From assembly GCA_015654715.1 (NCBI GenBank), contig JAATGK010000093.1, positions 1 through 19,945 on the forward strand: a stretch of 19,945 bases of DNA, written 5' to 3'. The stretch is from Alphaproteobacteria bacterium (GTDB lineage: Bacteria; Pseudomonadota; Alphaproteobacteria; Micropepsales; Micropepsaceae). Under the pieces are notes generated by a model. The model had not been told where the DNA came from, searched no databases, and saw only the letters and a list, made by a program, of their open reading frames with translations. The translations under genes were made by a program, and so were the position numbers. This document shows, piece by piece, positions 1-7,098 of this stretch. Numbering within the stretch: the stretch's first letter is position 1; the number at the start of each line of letters is the position of its first letter.

Positions 1-728
1 ATGCGGCCGTGATTGCCGAAGATCACCGTGTCCGGCGGAAGGTTCAGTTCCTGCCGCAACAGGGGGGCGACCGTGGTGTTGTCGAATTCCTCGATGTCGA
101 GTGCCGTCTGGATTGGTTTGACTTTTTCGCGGACGTGATCGAACTGGGTTTCGCAGGGTTTGGAAACGCAGACGATCAGCGCGACATACGGACTGCGTGC
201 CAAGCGCTGGTGCAGGCCGCGCGCGAGTTTGGGCACTTCGGGATAGAGCACGTGCCAAATCGCGGGGGTCTTAGTCCATGCCGCCAGCGCGCCGCCGAGG
301 AATCCAGCCGAGGTGCCGTTGCAGAAAATGAGATCGTATTTCTCGCGGCGGATGCGGCGCGCCAGCCGTCCGAAGCCGGTCAGCATGCGAGCGATGTTGC
401 CGATCACGCGTGCGAACTTGAGCGGCCAGATCGCTTGAAAATCCCGCCGTTCGATAGGCCGCGTCATCGGTTGGAAGAAGTTCTCGATCAAATCCGGTTC
501 GGCGAAGACCAATTCGGCGGCATGATTGTCGCGCAGCCGCTGGGTGACGATGCCTTCGCGCGGGATCATCACGTTGCGGTGGATGCGCGCCGGGTCGAGA
601 AATTTGGTGATGTAAAGGATGGTCCGCCCCGGTCCGCCGTTGCGCGAGGTGTCGTTGATGAACAGCACCTTCAAGCGGCGCGTAGCGGTCTTCACATCTC
701 TTGCGGCTTCAAGAACCTCGGCCATCAT
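1..728 (-). CDS. GT4-type glycosyltransferase, N-terminal part (cut by window edge)
   Basis: This is the N-terminal ~240 residues of a GT-B-fold glycosyltransferase; the C-terminal donor-binding half lies beyond base 1. After a short leader the reading frame gives KVLFINDTSRNGGPGRTILY, a Rossmann strand followed by the glycine-rich acceptor-side loop of GT4 enzymes. Further on come FCNGTSAGFLGGALAA and PAIWHVLYPE, then a linker ending LDIEEFD before the second domain should begin. Two adjacent in-frame ATGs sit at 728 and 725 behind GGGAGGG, and 725 has the better spacing. The gene overlaps the end of the preceding glycosyltransferase by about 20 bases, so the two are probably translationally coupled. 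The sugar and acceptor cannot be told. A role in a surface glycan or glycolipid is inferred from the neighbours. Confidence 0.8.
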   Translation of the reverse strand, partial: MMAEVLEAARDVKTATRRLKVLFINDTSRNGGPGRTILYITKFLDPARIHRNVMIPREGIVTQRLRDNHAAELVFAEPDLIENFFQPMTRPIERRDFQAIWPLKFARVIGNIARMLTGFGRLARRIRREKYDLIFCNGTSAGFLGGALAAWTKTPAIWHVLYPEVPKLARGLHQRLARSPYVALIVCVSKPCETQFDHVREKVKPIQTALDIEEFDNTTVAPLLRQELNLPPDTVIFGNHGR

Positions 729-1830
729 TCCCTCCCGGAATGAGGCTCCTATACACGGACCCGTAGGCTTCGCACATCGCGCCAATGGCGAAATTGGCCG
801 CAACCCAGTCCCGTGCGGCGATTCCCCGACGGGCGACTTCGGCGCGATCAGCGGCGGCTTGGCGCAACGTTGCGGTGAACGCGGCGACCCTGTCTTCTTT
901 CGTCAACCAGCCGGTGCGGCCATCCACCACGGCCTCGGGCACGCCGCCTTGGCCGATCGCAATGGCGGGGCGCTGCATGGCGCCGGCTTCCAGGAGCGAC
1001 AGCGACAAGGCTTCTTCGCGGGTACAGTTGATCACGGCGTCGGCGCTAGCAATCACGGCCCTCGGATCGGCGAGATGGCCGTGGAAGCGCACGCGCCCGG
1101 CGACGCCCAAGCGCTGCGCCAGGGTTTCGAGTTTGCCGCGCTCGGCGCCGTCGCCGGCAATATCGAGATGCACCTCAGGTGCCTCTGCCAGCGCAGCGAG
1201 CGCGATATCGAGCCGCTTGACCGGTTCCAGCCGCGCCACCGCTGCCACCGTGAAGGGACCGTCCCGGCGCGGCGGCTTCGGCGCGAAACGCGCGAGATCG
1301 ATGCCGTTATGGATCACGCAGATCCGCTCTTTCACCGCCGGTTCGATGGCCGCCACGATGCGGCCGACGAAGGCACTGACGGCGACGATTTTGGTGGTGT
1401 GTTTCAGCGCCCAATGCCGGTTCAAACCACAGGTCGGATCGCGGTAATGGCGCACGCCATGTTCGGTGCGTACCAGCGGCAGAGCGAACCGCAACGCCGC
1501 CCGTACGGCCAGCACATGCGAGGCGTAGGTGTGGCAGTGCAGGAGGTCGGGACGTTCGCGTTCGATCACATGCCCAAGCCAGGCAACGTCGTTGGGGCCG
1601 TAGCTGCGCCACAGATAAGCGAGCGGATTTTCCTGCACCCCTTCGCGCGCGTGAACGGTGACGCCGCTGCTGCGGAAAAACGCGGTTAAGTCGCGATTTG
1701 GCGTCATCAAGCCGATGCAATGATCGGCCCCGGACAATTTCGGTCGCGCCGCAAGATCGGCGAGAAAACGTTCCGCGCCACCAATCTGACCGGCGACGAC
1801 GACATGAAGAATTTTCAACCGCGCCGTCAT
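709..1830 (-). CDS. GT4 family glycosyltransferase
   Basis: A complete GT-B glycosyltransferase of about 373 residues, normal for GT4. The N-terminus carries LKILHVVVAGQIGGAERFL with the GGAE loop, typical of retaining enzymes that use nucleotide sugars. Mid-protein there is LVRTEHG and then CVIHNGIDLARF at the domain junction. The C-terminal half has VARLEPVKRLDIAL and the EX7E catalytic/donor motif in EEALSLSLLEAGA. No signal peptide or membrane span is seen, so it should act at the cytoplasmic face of the inner membrane. The ATG at 1830 is preferred to the GTG at 1833 because AGG lies at good spacing. It is the first gene of a minus-strand pair with the partial glycosyltransferase downstream and is divergent from the deacetylase-lpt operon. 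Donor and acceptor are unknown. Confidence 0.88.
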   Translation of the reverse strand: MTARLKILHVVVAGQIGGAERFLADLAARPKLSGADHCIGLMTPNRDLTAFFRSSGVTVHAREGVQENPLAYLWRSYGPNDVAWLGHVIERERPDLLHCHTYASHVLAVRAALRFALPLVRTEHGVRHYRDPTCGLNRHWALKHTTKIVAVSAFVGRIVAAIEPAVKERICVIHNGIDLARFAPKPPRRDGPFTVAAVARLEPVKRLDIALAALAEAPEVHLDIAGDGAERGKLETLAQRLGVAGRVRFHGHLADPRAVIASADAVINCTREEALSLSLLEAGAMQRPAIAIGQGGVPEAVVDGRTGWLTKEDRVAAFTATLRQAAADRAEVARRGIAARDWVAANFAIGAMCEAYGSVYRSLIPGGNDGRGS

Positions 1831-2305
1831 CACAACCTATGTGTTGTGTATTGCTGTGCCATTAGATAACCGGATGCTCGGTTACGACAATTTGGGACAA
1901 TTGTCCGGTATCAACTCATGCGGAAGTAAGACGAAATGTTCTCGTCGAATGCGTCTCACTGCAAGTTCTACGCATTCGCGTGATGACGCAAGGTAATGGC
2001 TCCACGTCGGTTTCGTCTGACGAAGGGCGGCCCTGGCAGCAAGAGGAGTTTGATCGCCGAATTCAAACCCAGCTACACCCGTAGCGAGGCGCACTTGGTC
2101 CAAGAACATGTGCGCTGGCTATAAATAGACGCATTTGGCGGCAAACCGGGTTACGGTTTTCGTATAAAAAGCGTCAAAACAAATACTTAGCGCACTTTAT
2201 CGGGTCCCGATAAGGTGGCGTAGGTATTAATACGTTTACACGAGAAACTGCACGACAAATGCTGTTCGTGCGGTGATACTCTGGCTCGTTCAAGCGGGCT
2301 GGAGC
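1831..2305. other. Divergent intergenic region with several dyads, no convincing gene
   Basis: This gap separates the minus-strand glycosyltransferase pair from the plus-strand deacetylase-lpt operon, so promoters for both should lie here. It is visibly less GC-rich than the flanks, especially 2110-2260. Dyads seen are TAACCG/CGGTTA around 1867-1884, the perfect palindrome GGACAATTGTCC at 1895-1906, the long dyad at 2193-2217, and GTATTAATAC at 2224-2233. A 75-codon minus-strand frame (2109 to 1882) begins with ATG. Its codon use is unlike the neighbours and no family is recognised, so I do not call it a gene. No sigma-70 promoter could be assigned with confidence. Confidence 0.6.
2193..2217. 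promoter_or_regulatory. Candidate operator: long odd-spaced dyad
   Basis: The core TTATCGGGTCCCGATAA (2197-2213) is a perfect inverted repeat around one central base. After a single T:G mismatch it extends by three more pairs (CAC/GTG), giving 12-base arms. The one-base centre is too tight for a good RNA hairpin, so a dimeric DNA-binding protein site is more likely. It lies about 90 bases upstream of the deacetylase start, in AT-rich DNA, where it could control the deacetylase-lptBFG operon. The binding protein is unknown. Confidence 0.4.
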
Positions 2306-3262
2306 ATGGACGCGTATCTGTGCGTCTCGATCGATTGCGAATGTGACAAGGGTGAAGGCTGGCGGGTGAAAAAGCCGCTCAGGTTCGCCGCGGTTACGGC
2401 TGGCATCGCCGGCCGCTTGCAGCCTTTGTTTGCTCAATTCGGCGCCAAACCGACGTATCTGCTGTCGCCGGAAGTCTTGCGCGATCCGGCCTCGGTCGAA
2501 TGCCTCACCCATCTCAAAGGGAGCGCCGAATTCGGCGCCCATTTGCACGGCGAATTCGTCGCGCCCGGCGCCTTCGAACCCGATGAGACCACGGCGTTCC
2601 AATGCAATTATCCGCCCAAAATCGAGCGGCAGAAGCTGAAAGGGCTGACGGCGCTGTTCCAGGGCGCGTTCGGCAGGCGCCCGCGGTCGTTCCGGGCCGG
2701 GCGCTTCGGCATTGGCGCCCATTCGTTGAAGTTTCTCGCCGAGCTTGGTTATGCCGTCGATTCAAGCGTCAGCCCGCAGAAGGATTGGACCGAGCTGGGC
2801 GCCCCTGCGGCCAACTTCCGCAACGCGCCGACCCAGCCTTATTGGCCGATTTTCCCCTTACCTGGACAGGCCGCCACCGAGCCTGGACCGCTCTTGGAAG
2901 TGCCGGTGACCATTCTACCGTCCTGCCTTTCGCAGGTGCCGCTGATCGGAGCGAAGGTTAAACCGCGCTGGCTGCGGCCCACCTGTGGCACGGCCGATCG
3001 CCTGATTGGCGTTGCGCGCGACGAACTGGCGCGTTTCCAAGGGATGGGCCGGCCGGTGGTGCTCAATTGCATGTTCCATAATGTCGAGATCATGCCGGGC
3101 CTCAGCCCTTATGCGAAAAACGACGCCGAGGCCGATGCCATCTTGCAGCGATTGGCGGCTCTGCTCGCCTTTGCCCGCGCCGAGGGGATCGCCGTTGTCG
3201 GCCTCAGCGATATTGCGGACGTTTTTGCCCCCGCGGAGTCCCTTGTGCCACAACCCGCTTAA
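2306..3262 (+). CDS. Polysaccharide deacetylase family (NodB-like) protein
   Basis: A protein of about 318 residues with the order of motifs of carbohydrate esterase 4-like deacetylases. The first strand VSIDCECDKGEGW carries the candidate catalytic/metal Asp10. GAHLHGEF supplies His79 and His81 as metal ligands. SFRAGRFGIG (Arg130, Arg133) matches the substrate-groove motif, followed by the DSSVSP loop. MFHNVEIMPGLSPY (His258) is the C-terminal catalytic-histidine motif. Such enzymes remove N-acetyl groups from hexosamines, though some members act on other amides. No signal peptide is present, so a cytoplasmic or membrane-face glycolipid substrate is plausible. Start: the longer frame begins at a GTG (2273) with no ribosome site; ATG 2306 begins at the conserved strand, but GGAG lies almost against it, so the start is uncertain. 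It is followed after 81 bases by the lptB-like gene, probably in one operon. Confidence 0.8.
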   Translation: MDAYLCVSIDCECDKGEGWRVKKPLRFAAVTAGIAGRLQPLFAQFGAKPTYLLSPEVLRDPASVECLTHLKGSAEFGAHLHGEFVAPGAFEPDETTAFQCNYPPKIERQKLKGLTALFQGAFGRRPRSFRAGRFGIGAHSLKFLAELGYAVDSSVSPQKDWTELGAPAANFRNAPTQPYWPIFPLPGQAATEPGPLLEVPVTILPSCLSQVPLIGAKVKPRWLRPTCGTADRLIGVARDELARFQGMGRPVVLNCMFHNVEIMPGLSPYAKNDAEADAILQRLAALLAFARAEGIAVVGLSDIADVFAPAESLVPQPA

Positions 3263-3343
3263 CCGCTGCGGCGCCCGGCCCTGTACAGCAATCTCGCCCG
3301 CCCTATATCATCACGGCGCAGGCGATCCGGCACACCCTCAAGA

Positions 3344-4060
3344 ATGCTCTCCGTACAGCATCTCGTGAAATCCCTCGGCGGACGGCGCGTTATCGAGGAC
3401 GTAACGCTCTGCGTCGAGCGTGGCGAAGTCGTTGGCCTTTTGGGTCCCAACGGCGCCGGCAAATCGACCAGCTTCAAGATGGTCACCGGCCTCACGGCGC
3501 CGGATTCCGGGCGGATCGAACTGGACGGCGATGACATTACCTTTTTGCCATTTTACGAGCGGGCGCGGCGTGGCATTTCCTACCTGCCGCAGGATTCCTT
3601 TGTGCCGCGGTCTTTGAGCGTCGAGGCCAATCTCGAAATGGTGTTGGAAGCGCGCGAGCCTTCGGCGGCGAAACGCCGCGAGATCGCCGATGCCTTGTTC
3701 GCGCAGTTTCATCTCGGTGACTTTCGCAAGATGAGCGTCGGCACGTTGTCGGGCGGCCAGCGCCGCCGCAGCGAGATCGCCATCACGCTCGCCTGCGAAC
3801 CCAGCTTCGCGCTGCTCGACGAGCCGTTCGCCCGCGTCGATCCGCAGGCCATCGAAGAGATCGGCAATCTGATCCGCGCCATGACCGCGCGCGGCATCGG
3901 CATTCTCATCACCGACCACAATGCGCGCGAGCTGTTGCAGCTCGTCAACCGCGCCTATGTGATCGAAAGCGGGCGGGTCTTGGCGCACGGCGATTCCCAA
4001 ACGCTGATGGACGATCCCGATGTGCGCCGGGTCTATCTGGGCGAGGAGTTCCGGATATGA
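3344..4060 (+). CDS. lptB: LptB-like ABC transporter ATPase
   Basis: A 238-residue ABC ATPase of LptB size. Visible motifs are Walker A GPNGAGKST (34-42), Q-loop Gln83 in YLPQD, signature LSGGQ (135-139), Walker B FALLDEP (155-161) and switch His192 in ITDHN. GPNGAGKSTSFKMVTGL, LLDEPFARVDP and the YLPQ segment mark the LptB branch, which powers lipid extraction from the inner membrane with LptF and LptG. Departures from canonical LptB are a Q-loop groove reading DSFVPR where E. coli has EASIFR, so the coupling Phe90 is Pro88 here, and LSGGQRRRSEIAITLA in place of LSGGERRRVEIARALA. The stop overlaps the next start as ATGA. Placement beside lptF and lptG but without lptC, lptA or rpoN is unusual for the housekeeping LPS gene, so a paralogue for another lipid is possible. 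Confidence 0.85.
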   Translation: MLSVQHLVKSLGGRRVIEDVTLCVERGEVVGLLGPNGAGKSTSFKMVTGLTAPDSGRIELDGDDITFLPFYERARRGISYLPQDSFVPRSLSVEANLEMVLEAREPSAAKRREIADALFAQFHLGDFRKMSVGTLSGGQRRRSEIAITLACEPSFALLDEPFARVDPQAIEEIGNLIRAMTARGIGILITDHNARELLQLVNRAYVIESGRVLAHGDSQTLMDDPDVRRVYLGEEFRI

Positions 4061-5304
4061 CCGACGCGCCCGAAACCACCACCGCCAAGCCGCGCACGCT
4101 CGGCGGGCTTGTGAAACGCTTCTCGGGGCCGTTCACCCTGCTTTACGCGCGGCGGTTCTTCGGCGGCGTGGCGCTGCTGGTTTTTACCGTGATGATGCTG
4201 TTCGAAGCGGTCTTCATCGCCGAACGCTTCCCGATGGTGTTTCGCTCCGTCTCCCAGAATCACGCCGATCCGCGCGACATGGGCTTCCTGCTGCTCTGCA
4301 ACTCGACGCAAGTGGTCGATCTGGCGCTCGCCATTGCGGTTCTGGTCGGCACTTATTGGACGGCGTTGCGGATGCGGGAGGATCGCGAGCTCTTGGTGCT
4401 GGTGGCGGCGGGTACCGGTCCGTTGCAACTGATCGGTCTGGCATTGGCGGTGGCGGTGGTCGTGATGTTCGGTTCGCTCGGGGTGTCGAGCGTGCTCGAT
4501 CCGGCCGCCCGTTTCGCCGAGCGCGAGGTGCTATTCCAGGCCGAATTCCGCGGCCTCCGAACCGGCATCAATACCGGCCAGTTCTACGATTTTCCCGGCC
4601 GCGTCGCGTTCGCCCCGGCGCGTCAACCGGCTGGCGGGATGATGGCCACCAACCAAACGCGCGGCCTGTTCGTCTACGAAGAATTGAAGGACGGCAAGTT
4701 CCGCGTCGTCACCGCCGATCACGCCAGCCTGGAAGGTCCCGATCCGGGGGGGCGCATCCTGCTCAAGCTCGGCGGCTTCACCTCGCAGACCTTCGATCCC
4801 GCCGGCCGTCCCTGTAAGGACTGCGGCGGCACCACGACCGGCCTGTCGCAGATGGCGACACTGGCCGGCGACATCACGCAGGCGATGAAGGCCGATCAAT
4901 TGCTCTCGTTCGACCCGCGCGGCGCCAATGCCGACGAGATGACGATCTTCAACCAGTTCGCGGCCCGCAAGTTTTCGACGGATGCGCGCCATCGCGAGGA
5001 CATGCGGCTCTTGGGCGAGCGTCTGGCGCGCAGTTTCCTCTGCCTGCTGGCGCCGCTGATCGCGCTGGCCTGCGTCTGCCTGACCAACCGCGCCACCAAT
5101 TACTTCGCCCTGCCGCTCGCCTGTATGGGACTGATGAGTCTCAACGTGACCAGCGAGTGGCTGATCCGCGTCATCGTTCCCTTGGACCCGTGGGGGGCGC
5201 TGCGCACGCCGGCAGTGCTCACGCTCATCATGGCCGCACTTCTGCTTGCCGAAATTTTCCATCAGCAGGGCAAGCTGGTGCAACCGCAATTAGGCCGGCC
5301 ATGA
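4057..5304 (+). CDS. lptF: LptF/LptG family permease (LptF-like, first of pair)
   Basis: A 415-residue inner-membrane protein of the YjgP/YjgQ family. The layout is N-terminal membrane spans (about 35-57, then two between 75 and 150), a periplasmic beta-rich domain (about 155-315), and C-terminal spans (about 325-405). The cytoplasmic coupling helix reads REDRELLVLVAAG. It keeps the glutamate (Glu111) that in Lpt permeases contacts the ATPase groove. FDPRGANADEMTIFNQF resembles the end of the periplasmic domain in LptF proteins. The start overlaps the ATPase stop by ATGA, and the stop overlaps the next permease the same way, implying a 2:1:1 LptB2FG complex made from this operon. Odd point: the periplasmic domain holds a Cys253-x-x-Cys256 pair. 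Assignment as F rather than G rests on gene order and is less sure than the family. Confidence 0.85.
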   Translation: MTDAPETTTAKPRTLGGLVKRFSGPFTLLYARRFFGGVALLVFTVMMLFEAVFIAERFPMVFRSVSQNHADPRDMGFLLLCNSTQVVDLALAIAVLVGTYWTALRMREDRELLVLVAAGTGPLQLIGLALAVAVVVMFGSLGVSSVLDPAARFAEREVLFQAEFRGLRTGINTGQFYDFPGRVAFAPARQPAGGMMATNQTRGLFVYEELKDGKFRVVTADHASLEGPDPGGRILLKLGGFTSQTFDPAGRPCKDCGGTTTGLSQMATLAGDITQAMKADQLLSFDPRGANADEMTIFNQFAARKFSTDARHREDMRLLGERLARSFLCLLAPLIALACVCLTNRATNYFALPLACMGLMSLNVTSEWLIRVIVPLDPWGALRTPAVLTLIMAALLLAEIFHQQGKLVQPQLGRP

Positions 5305-6521
5305 CCGAAAGCGCGCACCCCACGGCGCCGCCGCCGCGCCCGCGCATCGTGCTGGCTCCGTTCGGGCGGCATACGCGCTACATGCTGGCGGGATACATGC
5401 GCCACGTCGTGATCGTGGTCTCGATCCTGCTCGCCATCGCGCTCACCATCGATCTGTGGCCGCAGTTTGCGCAAGTCGCGGCCAAGGGCAGCAATAATCT
5501 TGCCGCCGTGTGGAGCGTGGCGCGGTTCTCGGCTTTGCGCACGCCTGGCCTGATCGCGCCGCTTTTGCCATTCGCCACGTTCATCGGGGTGTTATGGACC
5601 GAGGTCGCGCACACCCAATCGGGCGAACGCATGCTGGTGTGGAATTCGGGACGTTCGCCGCTGCAATGCCTGTCGCCGGTGCTGCTCGTCGGGCTCATTC
5701 TCGGCGCCGCCGATTTTGCCATGGACGGCTGGCTCGGTCCGGCCTCGATGGGCATCCAGATGGCCGAACGGCTGGGGCGCGATGGCGAGGCGTTCGATCG
5801 CGCCAAGCTGTCCGATCCGGCCTGGATGGCGGCGGGCGGCGGCATTCTCCGGGCGCAGGTCGAATTCGGGCCGCCGCCGGTGTTGCGCAATGTGATGTTC
5901 TTCGCCCGCGACGCGGGCGGCAAGCTCAGCGAGGTCGACATTGCGCCGACGGCGACGTGGCAGGACGGCACCGATTTCTGGGTGATGCGGAACGGCCAAT
6001 ACTGGAACGCCACCAACACGGGGGGTGTTCGGCGGACGGTGTTCATCGCCAAAGCCACCCATCAGACCATGACGCCGTTCGATAAGAAGGCGATCACGCT
6101 GTCGCTCGATCCGTTGTGGTTCACTTGGTACGGCTTGCAACCGCAGTACATTCCATTGCCGGTGCTGGCCAAACTCGCCGCTTCGGCGCGCGTACCCGAT
6201 GCGCACGGCCGCTATGAAACCCGCCTGCATGTCGTGCTTGCCGAAGCCTTGCTGCCGGGTCTGATGGCGCTGCTCGCGTCATCGCTGGCGATGCTGCTGC
6301 TGGCTTACGGCATCGCGGCGCCGGTGGTGGTCGGCATCGTGTTTTCCGGCTACATCGCCCATTTCGGTATCAAGGCGTGCCTGATCATGGGCCAGAACGG
6401 GTACATGGATCCCATCATCGCCGGCTGGCTGGTACCGGGTTGCTTGTTTGCTGCCGTCACCGGCGTGTTCCTGGTGATCGAGGCGCAGCGCAGAGGAAAG
6501 ACCTCGATCAGCGCCGGTTGA
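5301..6521 (+). CDS. lptG: LptF/LptG family permease (LptG-like, second of pair)
   Basis: A second YjgP/YjgQ permease, 406 residues from ATG 5301. That start is chosen because it overlaps the preceding stop as ATGA, whereas the frame is open further upstream inside the other permease. The first span is RHVVIVVSILLAIALTIDLW (about 35-55). A coupling helix GERMLVWNSG follows, keeping the conserved Glu109. The central periplasmic domain is about 140-300, and includes FWVMRNGQYWN, a strand like that in LptG. The C-terminal spans contain LLPGLMALLASSLAMLLLAY and a GYIAHFGIK stretch. It should pair with the preceding permease and the ATPase to extract a lipid from the inner membrane. Its 3' end overlaps the convergent DUF4833-like gene by 14 bases, so no terminator fits between them. 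Confidence 0.85.
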   Translation: MTESAHPTAPPPRPRIVLAPFGRHTRYMLAGYMRHVVIVVSILLAIALTIDLWPQFAQVAAKGSNNLAAVWSVARFSALRTPGLIAPLLPFATFIGVLWTEVAHTQSGERMLVWNSGRSPLQCLSPVLLVGLILGAADFAMDGWLGPASMGIQMAERLGRDGEAFDRAKLSDPAWMAAGGGILRAQVEFGPPPVLRNVMFFARDAGGKLSEVDIAPTATWQDGTDFWVMRNGQYWNATNTGGVRRTVFIAKATHQTMTPFDKKAITLSLDPLWFTWYGLQPQYIPLPVLAKLAASARVPDAHGRYETRLHVVLAEALLPGLMALLASSLAMLLLAYGIAAPVVVGIVFSGYIAHFGIKACLIMGQNGYMDPIIAGWLVPGCLFAAVTGVFLVIEAQRRGKTSISAG

Positions 6522-7098
6522 TGTGCTCGCGTACGGCTTTGCCGGTGCTGCGGTCGATGCCGAAGAGATCGAGTTCCGGCACGTCGGGCATCAAGCCGTG
6601 ATCGTCCACTTCGAGATAAACATACGCGAGCTTGACCCAGTGCTCGCCGAGCTTGCCGAACACTTCCGGCTGGCCGTGGGCATCGAGCCCGATATAGAGC
6701 GTGCGCTCCGGCATGGCGGCGATCTGGAAACTATAGGAGCCGTTCGGTCCGTCGTGCTTCGCGGATTTGATGCCGTAGGCCATCATCCGTTCGGCGAAGT
6801 TGAGCGTCTTGACGTGGCCATCGACGTTGTACCAGCGCCAATAGGCTTTTATCGGCTCGGATGTGTTGAGCTTGCCGTCCTTGTCGAGATTGGCGCAGTA
6901 GACGACGGTGTTCGAGTTGGACGAACGCTCGACATAGAACACCTGGTTCGGCTCGGTCGGGACCGGATAGTGCGGCTTCACTCGCGGCACCGAGTCCATC
7001 TCCGTGATCTGGCTCTTCATCTCTTTGGCAGCCGCAGGCAGCGCCAAGCAAACCATCGCAATAAGCAGTGCGATCAAACGCAATCCGGGATTTTTCAT
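6508..7098 (-). CDS. Secreted DUF4833-like protein
   Basis: A 196-residue protein. Residues 1-24 form a Sec signal peptide ending LALPAAA before KEMKS. The cysteine at 17 does not sit in a proper lipobox, so a soluble periplasmic protein is expected. The body contains VFYVERSSNSNTVVYCANLD, IKAYWRWY and FAERMMAYGIKS, then a PERTLYIGLD strand. From memory this pattern matches DUF4833, a family of unknown function. ATG 7098 is preferred to GTG 7101 because it overlaps the glycosyltransferase stop as TGATG, making it the last gene of a coupled three-gene operon. Coupling to two glycosyltransferases and a position opposite lptG suggest a periplasmic role in handling the glycolipid. That is inference; no catalytic motif is recognised. 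Confidence 0.7.
   Translation of the reverse strand: MKNPGLRLIALLIAMVCLALPAAAKEMKSQITEMDSVPRVKPHYPVPTEPNQVFYVERSSNSNTVVYCANLDKDGKLNTSEPIKAYWRWYNVDGHVKTLNFAERMMAYGIKSAKHDGPNGSYSFQIAAMPERTLYIGLDAHGQPEVFGKLGEHWVKLAYVYLEVDDHGLMPDVPELDLFGIDRSTGKAVREHINRR

Noticed and set aside
9..1689. Long plus-strand open frames across the first 1.7 kb
   Set aside because: They are antisense shadows of two clear GT4 glycosyltransferases whose motifs read well on the minus strand; the plus frames give Arg/His-rich sequence without motifs.
1882..2109. 75-codon ATG-initiated frame on the minus strand in the divergent gap
   Set aside because: Codon choice lacks the strong GC bias of neighbouring genes, no ribosome site precedes it, no family is recognisable, and it spans a palindromic regulatory region.
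3260..3343. Separate promoter or terminator between the deacetylase and lptB-like genes
   Set aside because: No hairpin with T-run and no convincing -35/-10 pair was seen in the 81 bases; a single operon is the simpler reading.
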